Positions 36,092 through 45,500 of a stretch of DNA of 64,000 bases are shown one piece after another. The notes under the pieces were generated by a model, which saw only the letters and a list, made by a program, of their open reading frames with translations, was not told where the DNA came from and ran no database searches. The stretch's first letter is position 1. The number at the start of each line of letters is the position of its first letter. The DNA comes from Elusimicrobiota bacterium (lineage in GTDB: Bacteria > Elusimicrobiota > UBA8919), in the NCBI GenBank assembly GCA_028718185.1, contig JAQUMH010000006.1, positions 1 through 64,000 of the forward strand, read 5' to 3'. The position numbers and the translations under genes were made by a program.

Positions 36092-37873
36092 ATGAAACTT
36101 AAAATAGCAACGAAAATAAATTTACTTATTGTAAGTGTTATTATAATATTTGGTTGTGTTCTCGGCTTTTATTTTATTCAAAAACAAAAAACGATGTTAA
36201 CCTTTGAAATGGATAAAAGAATAAATGCCTTGATAATGAATTTAAGTAATAATAGTGAATATCCGGTTCTTGTAAAAGATAAAATGGCAATTTCAAAATT
36301 AGTTAAAGGTCTTTTTGTCCAAAAAGATATTATATATTGCCGAATTGAAGATAAAAATGGAAATACTTTATATGAAGAAGGTTTAGATAAAGAAAAAGAT
36401 ATAAAAACTTTTGTGGCAATAATTACAACAGAAGACACTAAAAAATCATCTTTTGAAGATATTATGTTAGATTCTAACAAAAGTGAAGGTGCAAAAGAAG
36501 AGCTCGGTAAAGCAATTTTAGTTGTTTCCTTAAAAGAATTCAACCATGAACTTAACAGATTGAAAATGATTTTGGTTTTTACTATTATCTTTTTTGTTAT
36601 CCTGGCATCATTGGTAAGTTATTTATTTGTGAAGTTTGTTCTTGATGAACCTGTTAATCAATTAGTTTTTGGGACAAGGAAAATTGCTGATGGTATTCTT
36701 GATTGGACAGTCCCGGTAAAAACCCAAGATGAAATAGGTGAACTTACAGTAGCATTTAACAAAATGACCAAAGATTTATCAAATACACTTGTTTCTAAGA
36801 AGGACTTGAAACAAGCACTAGATAATACAAGAACCCTTCTGGAACAAATTCCTATAGGTTTAATGATTGTGGGGAAAGATAGAAAAATACGCAAAGTAAA
36901 CTCGGTTGCTTTAAAAATGTTTGGAGCAGAAGCAGAAGAAGAATTCCTGGGTAAGGATTGTCATAACTATCTTTGTAAAATAGGACTGGACAAATGTCCG
37001 ATATTAGACCTTGGAAATAAAGTTGATAATTCTGAAGCTATATTATTAACCAAAACAGGGCAAAAAACTCCTATACTAAAAAATGTAAGATTAATAAATC
37101 TTGAAGGAGAAGAAGTTCTACTTGAAACATTTATAGATATAAGCGAACGTAAAAAAGCAGAGGAAGAAAAAGACAAACTCCAAAAACAACTATTACAGAT
37201 GGATAAGATGGCAGCGATAGGACAATTAGCCGGAGGGGTGGCACATGAAATAAATAATCCGATGGGGGTTATATTAGGTTTTGCCCAAAGTATAGTTAGA
37301 GATATAAAAGAGGGAGACCTCTTATATATGCCGTTGAAATCAATAGAACGGGAAGCGATAAGGTGTAAGAAATTAGTAGGAGATTTACTAACATTTTCAA
37401 GGATAGGTAAAACAGAGAAAGAGATATCTAATATCAATGGAGTAATAGAGCAATCAGTATCTTTGATAGAGGCACAGGCAAAAGTGAAGAATGTACAGAT
37501 TATAAAGAGTTATGGAGATAATTTGCCGCAAATAGTTGTTAATAAAAACCAGATACAACAGGTAATAGTGAATCTGTGTAATAATGCAATGGATGCAATG
37601 CCAAAAGGTGGCTCTTTAACAATCACCACCTCGCAGATTACCGCAGATAAGAAATCAGTGGTCATCAGCGTTACCGATACAGGTGATGGAATGACAGAAG
37701 AAGTAAGAAAGCACATATTTGAGCCATTTTACACGACAAAAGAAGTAGGTAAAGGTACAGGGTTAGGGTTGTCGCTTGTATATGAAGTAATACAGAAACA
37801 CAATGGAACAATTGAAGTAGAGAGTGAAGTTGGCAAAGGAACAACATTTAGGGTAAAGTTGCCAATGTCATAA
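36092..37873 (+). CDS. Membrane histidine kinase: periplasmic sensor, HAMP, PAS, HisKA, HATPase
   Basis: 593 aa. Membrane helices at about 8-28 and 160-182 enclose a periplasmic sensor of about 130 residues. HAMP (about 183-240) is followed by a PAS (about 250-360) with cysteines in DCHNYLCKIGLDKCPILD. The H-box is GGVAHEINNP with His385, and the ATP domain has NNAMDAMPKGG and GKGTGLGLSL. The transmitter is nearly the same as in the kinase at 29541, even at DNA level. It follows the binding protein by 5 bases, its likely ligand-presenting partner. Confidence 0.92.
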   Translation: MKLKIATKINLLIVSVIIIFGCVLGFYFIQKQKTMLTFEMDKRINALIMNLSNNSEYPVLVKDKMAISKLVKGLFVQKDIIYCRIEDKNGNTLYEEGLDKEKDIKTFVAIITTEDTKKSSFEDIMLDSNKSEGAKEELGKAILVVSLKEFNHELNRLKMILVFTIIFFVILASLVSYLFVKFVLDEPVNQLVFGTRKIADGILDWTVPVKTQDEIGELTVAFNKMTKDLSNTLVSKKDLKQALDNTRTLLEQIPIGLMIVGKDRKIRKVNSVALKMFGAEAEEEFLGKDCHNYLCKIGLDKCPILDLGNKVDNSEAILLTKTGQKTPILKNVRLINLEGEEVLLETFIDISERKKAEEEKDKLQKQLLQMDKMAAIGQLAGGVAHEINNPMGVILGFAQSIVRDIKEGDLLYMPLKSIEREAIRCKKLVGDLLTFSRIGKTEKEISNINGVIEQSVSLIEAQAKVKNVQIIKSYGDNLPQIVVNKNQIQQVIVNLCNNAMDAMPKGGSLTITTSQITADKKSVVISVTDTGDGMTEEVRKHIFEPFYTTKEVGKGTGLGLSLVYEVIQKHNGTIEVESEVGKGTTFRVKLPMS

Positions 37874-37931
37874 TACACGATGACATTGCGATACAGTCTC
37901 AAAGAGTGACTACAACATAGAGGAGATTTTT

Positions 37932-39068
37932 ATGGAAAATAAACCAACAATTTTAATTATTGATGATGAACAAGGGTTAAGAGATATGCTTTCTTTTGCT
38001 TTACAAAAGGAAGGGTATATAGTACTGACTGCAGAAAATGGGATGGAAGGGCTTAAGAAAGTTACAGAACAAAAGATAGATATGGTTATTACAGATATAA
38101 AAATGCCGGAAATGGATGGCATTACAGTCCTTGGAAAAATAAAGGAAATAAAACCTGATATAGAAGTAATCGTGGCTACGGGCTATGGAACAATGGAGAC
38201 AGCAATAGAAGCTTTAAGAAAAGGTGCATACGATTTTATAAACAAACCATTTAATTTAGATGAACTGTCCGCCCTGCTATCTAAAGCTTATGAGACGAAA
38301 CAACTTAAATCTAAGCTTGTAAGCTTGGAAGAATTGGACAGATTAAAAGATGAATTTTTTTCAATGGTTACGCATGACCTTAGAACGCCTCTTATGGCAA
38401 TTTCAGGAACACTTGAGCTAATTTTGTCTGATGAACAAGTAAGTGACGAGACCAAGCTTGATTTTCAATCTGAAAGAAATAAAAAATTATTGTTGATAAT
38501 TCATAGAAATACAGAAAGAATAAGAGCACTTGTTAATAATTTGTTGGATTTTGCAAAGATGGAAGCAGGTTGTTGGCAATTGAAAAAGCAGGACATATCG
38601 GTTATTAGTATTATAAATGATTCAATAAACGGGGTGCAATCATTGGCTGACAATAAGAAGATATCAATTACTAAACATATTTCTTTAATTGGTCATACTT
38701 TCAAATCAGATGAAATTTTAGTAAATTGCGACTATGAACAGGTAGAACGTGTTCTTACAAATTTGATAGCAAATTCCATAAAATATACACGGGAAGCCGG
38801 GAGAATAAATGTGTACTTTGAAAAAATTGATAAAGAAATAAAGTTTGTAGTTGAAGACAATGGTAAAGGGATTACAAAAGAAAATTTAGGAAAAGTATTT
38901 GACAAATTTTATCGTGTTGATCCGTCTTTGAAAAAAGAAGAAAGTGGTTTTGGAATAGGACTTTCAATCTGTAAGAGAGTTGTTGAATTACATAAAGGGA
39001 AAATTTATGCAGAATCGGAAGGTTTGGCAAAAGGCAGCAGATTTATCTTCACAATACCAATAAGGTAA
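37932..39068 (+). CDS. Receiver-first soluble histidine kinase
   Basis: 378 aa. An N-terminal receiver (1-120; IIDDEQGL, Asp in MVITDIKMPEMDG, NKPFNLDEL) leads by a short coil to HisKA with SMVTHDLRTPL (His148) and a HATPase with NLIANSIKYTRE, DNGKGI and GFGIGLSICK. The kinase core is of the EnvZ/PhoR type, unlike the NtrB-like cores upstream. Receiver-first kinases act as phosphorelay relays. RBS GAGGAG. Paralogue at 41432. Confidence 0.92.
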   Translation: MENKPTILIIDDEQGLRDMLSFALQKEGYIVLTAENGMEGLKKVTEQKIDMVITDIKMPEMDGITVLGKIKEIKPDIEVIVATGYGTMETAIEALRKGAYDFINKPFNLDELSALLSKAYETKQLKSKLVSLEELDRLKDEFFSMVTHDLRTPLMAISGTLELILSDEQVSDETKLDFQSERNKKLLLIIHRNTERIRALVNNLLDFAKMEAGCWQLKKQDISVISIINDSINGVQSLADNKKISITKHISLIGHTFKSDEILVNCDYEQVERVLTNLIANSIKYTREAGRINVYFEKIDKEIKFVVEDNGKGITKENLGKVFDKFYRVDPSLKKEESGFGIGLSICKRVVELHKGKIYAESEGLAKGSRFIFTIPIR

Positions 39069-39120
39069 ATAGACAATCTATGAAAAATATTTTAACTCAT
39101 TTTTATGTTAGAACATCAAA

Positions 39121-39200
39121 TGTGTCATTCCCAAAAGTTGTTATCGGGAATCTGTGGTCGGCAAAAATTTATAGATTCCCACTTTCGTGGGAATGACAGG
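39121..39200. repeat. Pair of CATTCCC/GGGAAT palindromes
   Basis: GTCATTCCCAAAAG...CGGGAATCT (39124-39152) and ATAGATTCCCACTTTCGTGGGAATGAC (in pieces, 39170-39197) face each other. Together they form a composite element like that at 49659. The 39069-39298 gap holds no gene. Confidence 0.75.
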
Positions 39201-39298
39201 CAAAACAAAGTAGTTAATATTGTTTCACACGACGTATTATTATTTCATTACACATAACACATCGCACATCACACGTTCTTTGTAAAACGGAGGTTTTA

Positions 39299-40969
39299 AT
39301 GGAAACTAAAGGAAAAATTTTAGTTATTGACGATGAAAAGGAAATACTGGATGTGCTTTCCATTGATTTGGAAAAACGAGGTTATGCGGTAGTTGTTGCG
39401 AAAAATGGTGAAGAAGGCATTGAAAAATTTAGAAAGACTTCTTTTGATATTATTATTACCGATATGAAAATGCCGGGAATGAGCGGCATGACAGTTCTTA
39501 CCGAAGTTAAAAAAATTGATTCCGAAGTAGAAGTGATTATTATTACTGCTTACGGAACGGTCGAGACAGTTATTGAAGGAATTAGAAAAGGCGCTTTTGA
39601 CTATGTTAAGAAACCATTAAATATTGATGAGTTATTACTTGTAGTAGATAGAGCATTAGAAAAACGACGACTTAAGGAGACGATTGCACTATATGAAATA
39701 AGCAAAATTATCTTCTCAACTGTAGAAATAGAAAAACTTCTAAAAATTATTATTGATTTAACTATGAAAGTGTTAATAGCAGATGATGCTTCTCTGATGT
39801 TATTTGACGAAGGTGGAAAATTATATATTGCCGCTTCATATGGTTTAAGCGAAGAGATTCAAAAACGCACCAGATTAGCTTTAGGAGAAAGAATCGCCGG
39901 TTTTGTAGCTAAAGATAGGAAACCGCTTATTTTAATTGATGGATTGGAAGGTGATCTCCGGTTTAAAGATATTGAGAAACGAAAAGAGATAAAATCATCT
40001 ATGGTTCTTCCTCTAATAGGAAAAAGTGATATGTTTGGAGTTCTTAATATAAACAGAATAAATATCAAAGAACATTTTACCGATACTGATTTGCATAAAG
40101 CAAATATATTTACTTCCCTTGCAATTTTATCCCTTGAAAATACAAATTTATATAAAAAACTTCAATTAGTTCAGCAACAATTTGTCCATCAGTCAAGATT
40201 AGCTTCTATTGGTGAATTTTCAGCAAGTTTGGCACATGAAGTAGGGAATCCCTTACAGACAATTTTGGGTAATGCAGATTTACTTCTTATGGACACTAAA
40301 TCCGGTGAATTGCAATCAATAAAAGATGCATCAATTCGTATAAAAAAGATATTGGAAAATCTTCTGGATTTTTCAAGGCAAAAAGAAATACAATTTAGTG
40401 TTGATGATATAAATAACTTAATTGAAAGAACACTTTCCTTGTATGGAAAACAATTAGAGCTTAAAAAAATAAAAGTTGTAAAAAACTATGGTAATTTACC
40501 AAAAATAACTATTTCGCAATCACACATAGGGCAGGTTATAATGAATCTAATTACTAATGCTCAAAAAGCAATGCCTAAAGGTGGAACAATGACAATAACG
40601 ACAAAAGAAGTCCGATGTCCAATGTCTCACGATAAGATCGGGATCCAATGTCCAGAATCTAAAGTTCAAAGTAGTTCGATTTTGGACTTCGGACCTCGGA
40701 CCTCAGATGATTTTATAGAAATATCCATCAAAGATACCGGTAGCGGTATTTCAAAGGAGAATATGAATAGAGTTTTTGAACCGTTTTTTACAACCCACAA
40801 AGATGGTACAGGGTTAGGATTGTCTGTTTGTTATGGTATTGTAAAAAAACATAATGGAGAAATTGCTGTTTTTTCAGACGGTGAAGGAAAAGGTGCAGAG
40901 TTTGTTATTAAGTTGCCAATAAAATTTCTGGGGGAGATTGGGGGGGGGGGGGTAAAAACAATTAGGTGA
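39299..40969 (+). CDS. Receiver-GAF histidine kinase
   Basis: 556 aa. Receiver (1-120; VIDDEKEI, Asp in IIITDMKMPGMSG, KKPLNIDEL), GAF (about 135-280; SLMLFDEGGKLYIAAS, FGVLNINR), HisKA with SLAHEVGNPL (His313) and HATPase (NAQKAMPKGG, DTGSGI, GTGLGLSV). A 40-residue insert after MTITTK is rich in repeat-derived sequence (VRCPMSHDK to DFGPRTSDD). The natural end is near LPIKF; the last residues come from a 13-G run that sets the stop. RBS GGAGG. GTGA overlap with the transposase gene. Confidence 0.9.
   Translation: METKGKILVIDDEKEILDVLSIDLEKRGYAVVVAKNGEEGIEKFRKTSFDIIITDMKMPGMSGMTVLTEVKKIDSEVEVIIITAYGTVETVIEGIRKGAFDYVKKPLNIDELLLVVDRALEKRRLKETIALYEISKIIFSTVEIEKLLKIIIDLTMKVLIADDASLMLFDEGGKLYIAASYGLSEEIQKRTRLALGERIAGFVAKDRKPLILIDGLEGDLRFKDIEKRKEIKSSMVLPLIGKSDMFGVLNINRINIKEHFTDTDLHKANIFTSLAILSLENTNLYKKLQLVQQQFVHQSRLASIGEFSASLAHEVGNPLQTILGNADLLLMDTKSGELQSIKDASIRIKKILENLLDFSRQKEIQFSVDDINNLIERTLSLYGKQLELKKIKVVKNYGNLPKITISQSHIGQVIMNLITNAQKAMPKGGTMTITTKEVRCPMSHDKIGIQCPESKVQSSSILDFGPRTSDDFIEISIKDTGSGISKENMNRVFEPFFTTHKDGTGLGLSVCYGIVKKHNGEIAVFSDGEGKGAEFVIKLPIKFLGEIGGGGVKTIR
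40940..40952. repeat. 13-base G homopolymer
   Basis: An uninterrupted run of 13 G in very AT-rich DNA, close to the 3' end of a kinase gene and 14 bases before a transposase start. A change of length would shift the stop of the kinase and the coupling to the transposase. It could also be an assembly error. Confidence 0.85.
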
Positions 40970-41463
40970 AATTTAGAAAACATATCAGATTAAAAGATTA
41001 TGATTATAAAACAAATGGATATTATTTTGTAACACTGGTAACATGGAATAAATTACCATTATTAAAAAATTGTAGCGGTGAGTGTAAACTCGCAATAAAG
41101 GATTTACCGAAATTTATTAGTGGTTTATCAATAGATTGGTTTGTGGTAATGAATGATCATATCCATATAATTTTTGTTCTTGACGATTGTAATAAAACAT
41201 TAGGACAAGTTGTTAGAGCATTGAAATACAATATAACTAAAAATGTAGCGGTTGGATTGCCATCCAACCAAATAAAGGCGAATAGCAATTCGCCCGCTAC
41301 AATATGGCAGTGGAACTATTACGAGCATATTATTAGGAACGAAAAAGCATTATCAAAAATCCGTGAGTACATTCAGAACAATCCTGATATTGAACAATTG
41401 AATTGGGATGAATTAGAAAGAGGTATTATTTATGGAGAAAAAGAAAATTCTTGTAGTGGATGA
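40966..41463 (+). CDS. Small REP-associated tyrosine transposase (Y1 family)
   Basis: 165 aa, GTG start. It has RLKDYDYKTNGYYFVTLVTW, cut here to its ends (YDYKTNGYYFVT), the HUH motif NDHIHIIFVL and the tyrosine helix YYEHIIRNEKALSKIREYI with QNNP. It belongs to a different RAYT subgroup than the gene at 19463. Three TGTAGCGG-headed palindromes lie inside the coding region (41071 and 41244). Its start overlaps the kinase stop, and its 3' end overlaps the next kinase start by 32 bases. So it has been fitted tightly between two signalling genes. Confidence 0.88.
   Translation: MKFRKHIRLKDYDYKTNGYYFVTLVTWNKLPLLKNCSGECKLAIKDLPKFISGLSIDWFVVMNDHIHIIFVLDDCNKTLGQVVRALKYNITKNVAVGLPSNQIKANSNSPATIWQWNYYEHIIRNEKALSKIREYIQNNPDIEQLNWDELERGIIYGEKENSCSG
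41071..41095. repeat. TGTAGCGG palindrome inside the transposase gene
   Basis: TGTAGCGGTGAGT-GTAA-ACTCGCAA pairs GTGAGT/ACTCGC imperfectly. Same head as the double hairpin at 41244 and similar to the intergenic TGTAG family. Confidence 0.6.
41244..41301. repeat. Double-hairpin REPIN-like structure inside the transposase gene
   Basis: Outer arms TGTAGCG (41244-41250) and CGCTACA (41295-41301) are exact complements. They enclose two perfect 7-bp hairpins, GTTGGAT/ATCCAAC (41251-41268) and GGCGAAT/ATTCGCC (41277-41294). The whole is translated in frame as part of the transposase. Confidence 0.85.
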
Positions 41464-42547
41464 TGAAATTGGGATTTTAGCATTTGTTAAAGATGTCCTT
41501 GTTAAAAAAGAATATTTTGTCCAAACGACAATTAATCCGTTTGAAGTGGTTGATATTTTAAAATCCACCGATTTTGATATTGCCATAGTTGACCTTAGAA
41601 TGCCGGGAATGAGTGGACTAGACCTTTTAGAAACAATCAAAGAAAACCATAAAAAAATTGAAGTAATTATTATTACAGCTGACGCTACGGTTGAAACAAC
41701 GGTTGAATGTATGAAAAAGGGTGCGAGTGATTTTTTGGTAAAACCGTTTGAAATATCCGAACTCTTGGCAACCATAGAGAGAACTCTGGAAATTAGTAAC
41801 CTGAAATCACAGCTTGTAAATTTACAGGAGATGGACAAATTGAAAGATGAGTTTATCTCTACTGTATCACATGAGTTAAGAACTCCGCTTACTGCGATTT
41901 CGGGCGCAATTGAATTTCTATCAGACAAAGAGAAAATAGTAAAAGAAAAAAGAAAGATGCTGAGACGACAAGATGATAATGATACTCAAAAACTTTTAGA
42001 AATAATTGAACGACAATCAGGGAAAATGCGTATTCTTGTAAATGATTTACTGGATTTTGCAAAAATGGAAGCAGGTTTTGTGAATCCTAAAAAATCAAAA
42101 ATACAAATTATGAAAATAGTAAAAGACGCAATCAGAGAAGTCCAGTCATTGGCAGATACTAAAAAAATAGAGGTTATGGAGCGTTCTTCTTTAAATATAG
42201 ATATTAATTGCAATTATGAGGATATTAAAAGGGTTATTGTGAATCTTTTAATAAACTCTATAAAATATACACAGGAAGGTGGAATGGTATCTGTATCGTT
42301 TGAGGAGATAGATGGAGAAATAAAGTTTGTTATTGCAGATAATGGTAAAGGAATTACAAAAGAAAATATGGGAAAAGTATTTGAAAAATTTTTTAGGGTT
42401 GACCAATCATTAACAAGAGAGTCGGGTGGTTTTGGTTTAGGACTTTCCATTTGTAGGAAAATAATTGAATTGCATGGCGGTAAAATTTGGGCAGAATCGG
42501 ATGGTTTAGGCAAAGGCTCAAAGTTTATATTCACACTACCAATATGA
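41432..42547 (+). CDS. Receiver-first soluble histidine kinase, second copy
   Basis: 371 aa. Receiver (1-120; VVDDEIGI, Asp in IAIVDLRMPGMSG, VKPFEISEL), then HisKA with STVSHELRTPL (His147) and HATPase (NSIKYTQEGG, DNGKGI, GFGLGLSICRK). Close paralogue of the protein at 37932. It begins within the end of the transposase gene, with AAGAGG upstream, and ends in an ATGA overlap with the Kelch gene. It shares about 25 bases at its start with the regulator gene at 46348. Confidence 0.92.
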   Translation: MEKKKILVVDDEIGILAFVKDVLVKKEYFVQTTINPFEVVDILKSTDFDIAIVDLRMPGMSGLDLLETIKENHKKIEVIIITADATVETTVECMKKGASDFLVKPFEISELLATIERTLEISNLKSQLVNLQEMDKLKDEFISTVSHELRTPLTAISGAIEFLSDKEKIVKEKRKMLRRQDDNDTQKLLEIIERQSGKMRILVNDLLDFAKMEAGFVNPKKSKIQIMKIVKDAIREVQSLADTKKIEVMERSSLNIDINCNYEDIKRVIVNLLINSIKYTQEGGMVSVSFEEIDGEIKFVIADNGKGITKENMGKVFEKFFRVDQSLTRESGGFGLGLSICRKIIELHGGKIWAESDGLGKGSKFIFTLPI

Positions 42548-45500
42548 AAATAAAAATTAAAAAATGGTTTTTCATTTGTTTATCTGCTACCACCTACTTT
42601 CTACTACCTACTTCCTGCCTTTATGCAGGTTCTTCAACCACATATACAAATGATAATCATTTTAATGCAGGAATGTGTAACGATACAATTGTCTATGGTA
42701 CAGGAGATAGTGCATATGTTGGCTTAGCAAATAATTTTGACAATATTTCAACGGTATCTAATCCAACAGCAAGGCGATGGTCAGCGGCAGCATATAATTC
42801 ATCAGAAGATAAAATTATCTTATTCGGCGGCTATAACGATATTAGTGCGTTAAATGATACTTGGATTTATAACCCGGCGACAGAACAGTGGACACAGAAA
42901 TCACCTTCAATAGTTCCTCCGGGAAGATATGGGCATATTTTGGTTTCAGCCGGAAGTACCAAAGCGATTTTGTTTGGTGGTTGGAATGGCTCAGATTATT
43001 TAAACGATACATACGAATATGATTTTAATACGAATAACTGGACTAAAGTTGACACGATTCCGTCACCGACTGCTTGTGCTTATAGTTGTGCTGCTTATGA
43101 TTCTTTTAATAATAAAATTATACTTTTTGGCGGGCAAACTTATGAAAGTGTAAAATCATCGCAAACATGGATTTATCATATTTCAGGTTCGTCCTGGACA
43201 AGAGGTAGTTATGGTCCATCTTCAAGAAAAGGTGCTGCCGGTTGTTATGATTCCGAAAACAAAAAAATTATACTTTTTGGCGGAGAAAATGAAAGTGGTA
43301 CTTTTCTTTCCGATACTTGGGCTTATGATTGCAATACGAATATATGGTCAAATAGAAATCCATCAGCAATACCAACTGTTCGGACTGAAGCATCAATGAT
43401 TTACGATTCAAGAAACAAAAAGACTGTTTTATTCGGAGGAATTGGTATTACCAACTTGCTTAAAAATGATGTCTGGTATTATTCCTACGACAATAACAAA
43501 TGGTCCACATCAAGTCCAGCCTCACCTCCAAGTGCAAGATATGGTTTTAGTTTGAATTATATTTCATCACTTCAAAAGGCATTCCTTTTTGGAGGAAGAG
43601 ACGGTAGTGTCGGTTCCAGAGATGATTCCTATTATTATATTTGCCGTTCTTCAGGTATTTACACAACAGTATATTATGATGTTCCATTTTCAACAAAGCT
43701 CTATTGGTCCACTATAGAAGCACCGAATCAAAGCGGGATTCCATCAAATACAACTATAAAATTCCAGGTTGCATCATCAGCTGACAATAATACTTACTCA
43801 GCCTATACCGATTATTTAGATAATCCAAATGATTATTGTATATATTCGGGTAGTCCTTTTACAATAAGTTCTTCACATAACAATAGAAGATATTTAAAAA
43901 TAAGGTTTTATTTTGAAACAACTGAACCGCCTTTATCAGGACAACTCCAAAGAGCCACTGTTAGTTTCAATAGAAGTCCTAACGGACCGTCACTTTCATC
44001 GCCTTCTAACAATTTTTCGACCAATGATACAACGCCTGATTTTTCCTGGTATGCAGGTTCTGATGATGATGGCGACCCAATTACATATCAGATTGAAGTA
44101 GATAATGATGCCGATTTTTTATCACCAGTAATAACATCTTCAAATATTGTTACAACATCATACTCTACAACAACCGTAATGGGTCATGGCAAGTATTTCT
44201 GGCGGGTTTGTGCAAATGACGGTTCAAGTTATTCTCTATGGACATCCACATATACTCTTTATATAGATACAATCCCACCATCTTCTATAACATCATTTTC
44301 TGCTGTTATAGGTTCTTATAATGGTACAATAAATCTTTCATGGTCTGCCCCTGGTAATGATAGATTTTTCGGTGATATTTTATCCGGGAAATATTTTGTG
44401 AGAAAAGCAACATATCCAATTTTAACAGATGCAGACTGGCAGCAGAATTATACTAATGAAAAAATAATTTCAAAACCACTAATTAGTCCCAATGAAACAC
44501 AAACACTTACTTTTGATGGACTTGCTAATGGAACTACATATTATTTTTCTGTTAAGACCCAGGATGGAACAGACAATATTTCTGAAATTTCCGGAGTATC
44601 TCCGGTTTGCATGACCAATGCTGTTCCCATCGTAATCATAAAATCTCCTAATGGAAGTGAAGTGTATGTAGAAAATAGATATATATATTGGGAATATTCA
44701 GATGCTTATCCGCCAAACGATACACATACATTTTCAATCTATGATTCTTCGGATGGTATTAACTTTAACAGCTTGATAGTATCAGGTCTTTCTAATAATA
44801 CGACATCTTATTTATGGAATACAAAAAGTGTTAAAAATTCTTCATCTCATAAAATAAAAGTTGTTGCCTGCGATATAAGAGGTCTTGAGGGGTACGATGT
44901 ATCCGATAATATTTTTACAGTCGATAATCTTAATGTTGCTCCTATCGTTGCTTTGACAGTACCAAATGGAACTGAAAAGATTAGCGGTAATTATACAATA
45001 AGTTTTACAGTTTCAGATACTAATTTATCAGATAACCACATATACACGATTTATGCTTCAACTAATTCAGGAATTTCTTACGATGTGAAGATTGTGGAAA
45101 ATTTAACAGTAACAAATTATTTATGGGATACAACAAAATTTGTAAATTCGCCCAAATATCGCGTAAAAGTAGTTGCTACAGATAATGGTAGTCCAAATCT
45201 TTCAGGCGAAGATTATTCGGATGCTAATTTTGAAGTTAATAACAATAATAAAACACCTTCCACACCCGTACTTATTTCACCTCTTGATGATTCTTATAAT
45301 ACAATGGCTACTATAAAATTTGTTTGGCAGAAATCAGTTGACCCTAATCCGGAGGATTTTTTAACATACACAATTTATTATTCAACAGACAGTTATTTCC
45401 TCTATAAAACAATGGTAACTGGAATTACTGAAACAGAATATACTCCGTCCAATTTAGCCGAAAATATAAAATATTACTGGAAAGTTACAGCCGTTGACCC

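Noticed and set aside
36967-37437. Minus-strand open frame of 156 codons inside the kinase at 36092
   Set aside because: Shadow of the conserved HisKA region; the same kind of antisense frame appears in other paralogues.
33064-37873. Complete ABC import system beside the TonB receptor
   Set aside because: Only the binding protein is present; no permease or ATPase gene lies nearby.
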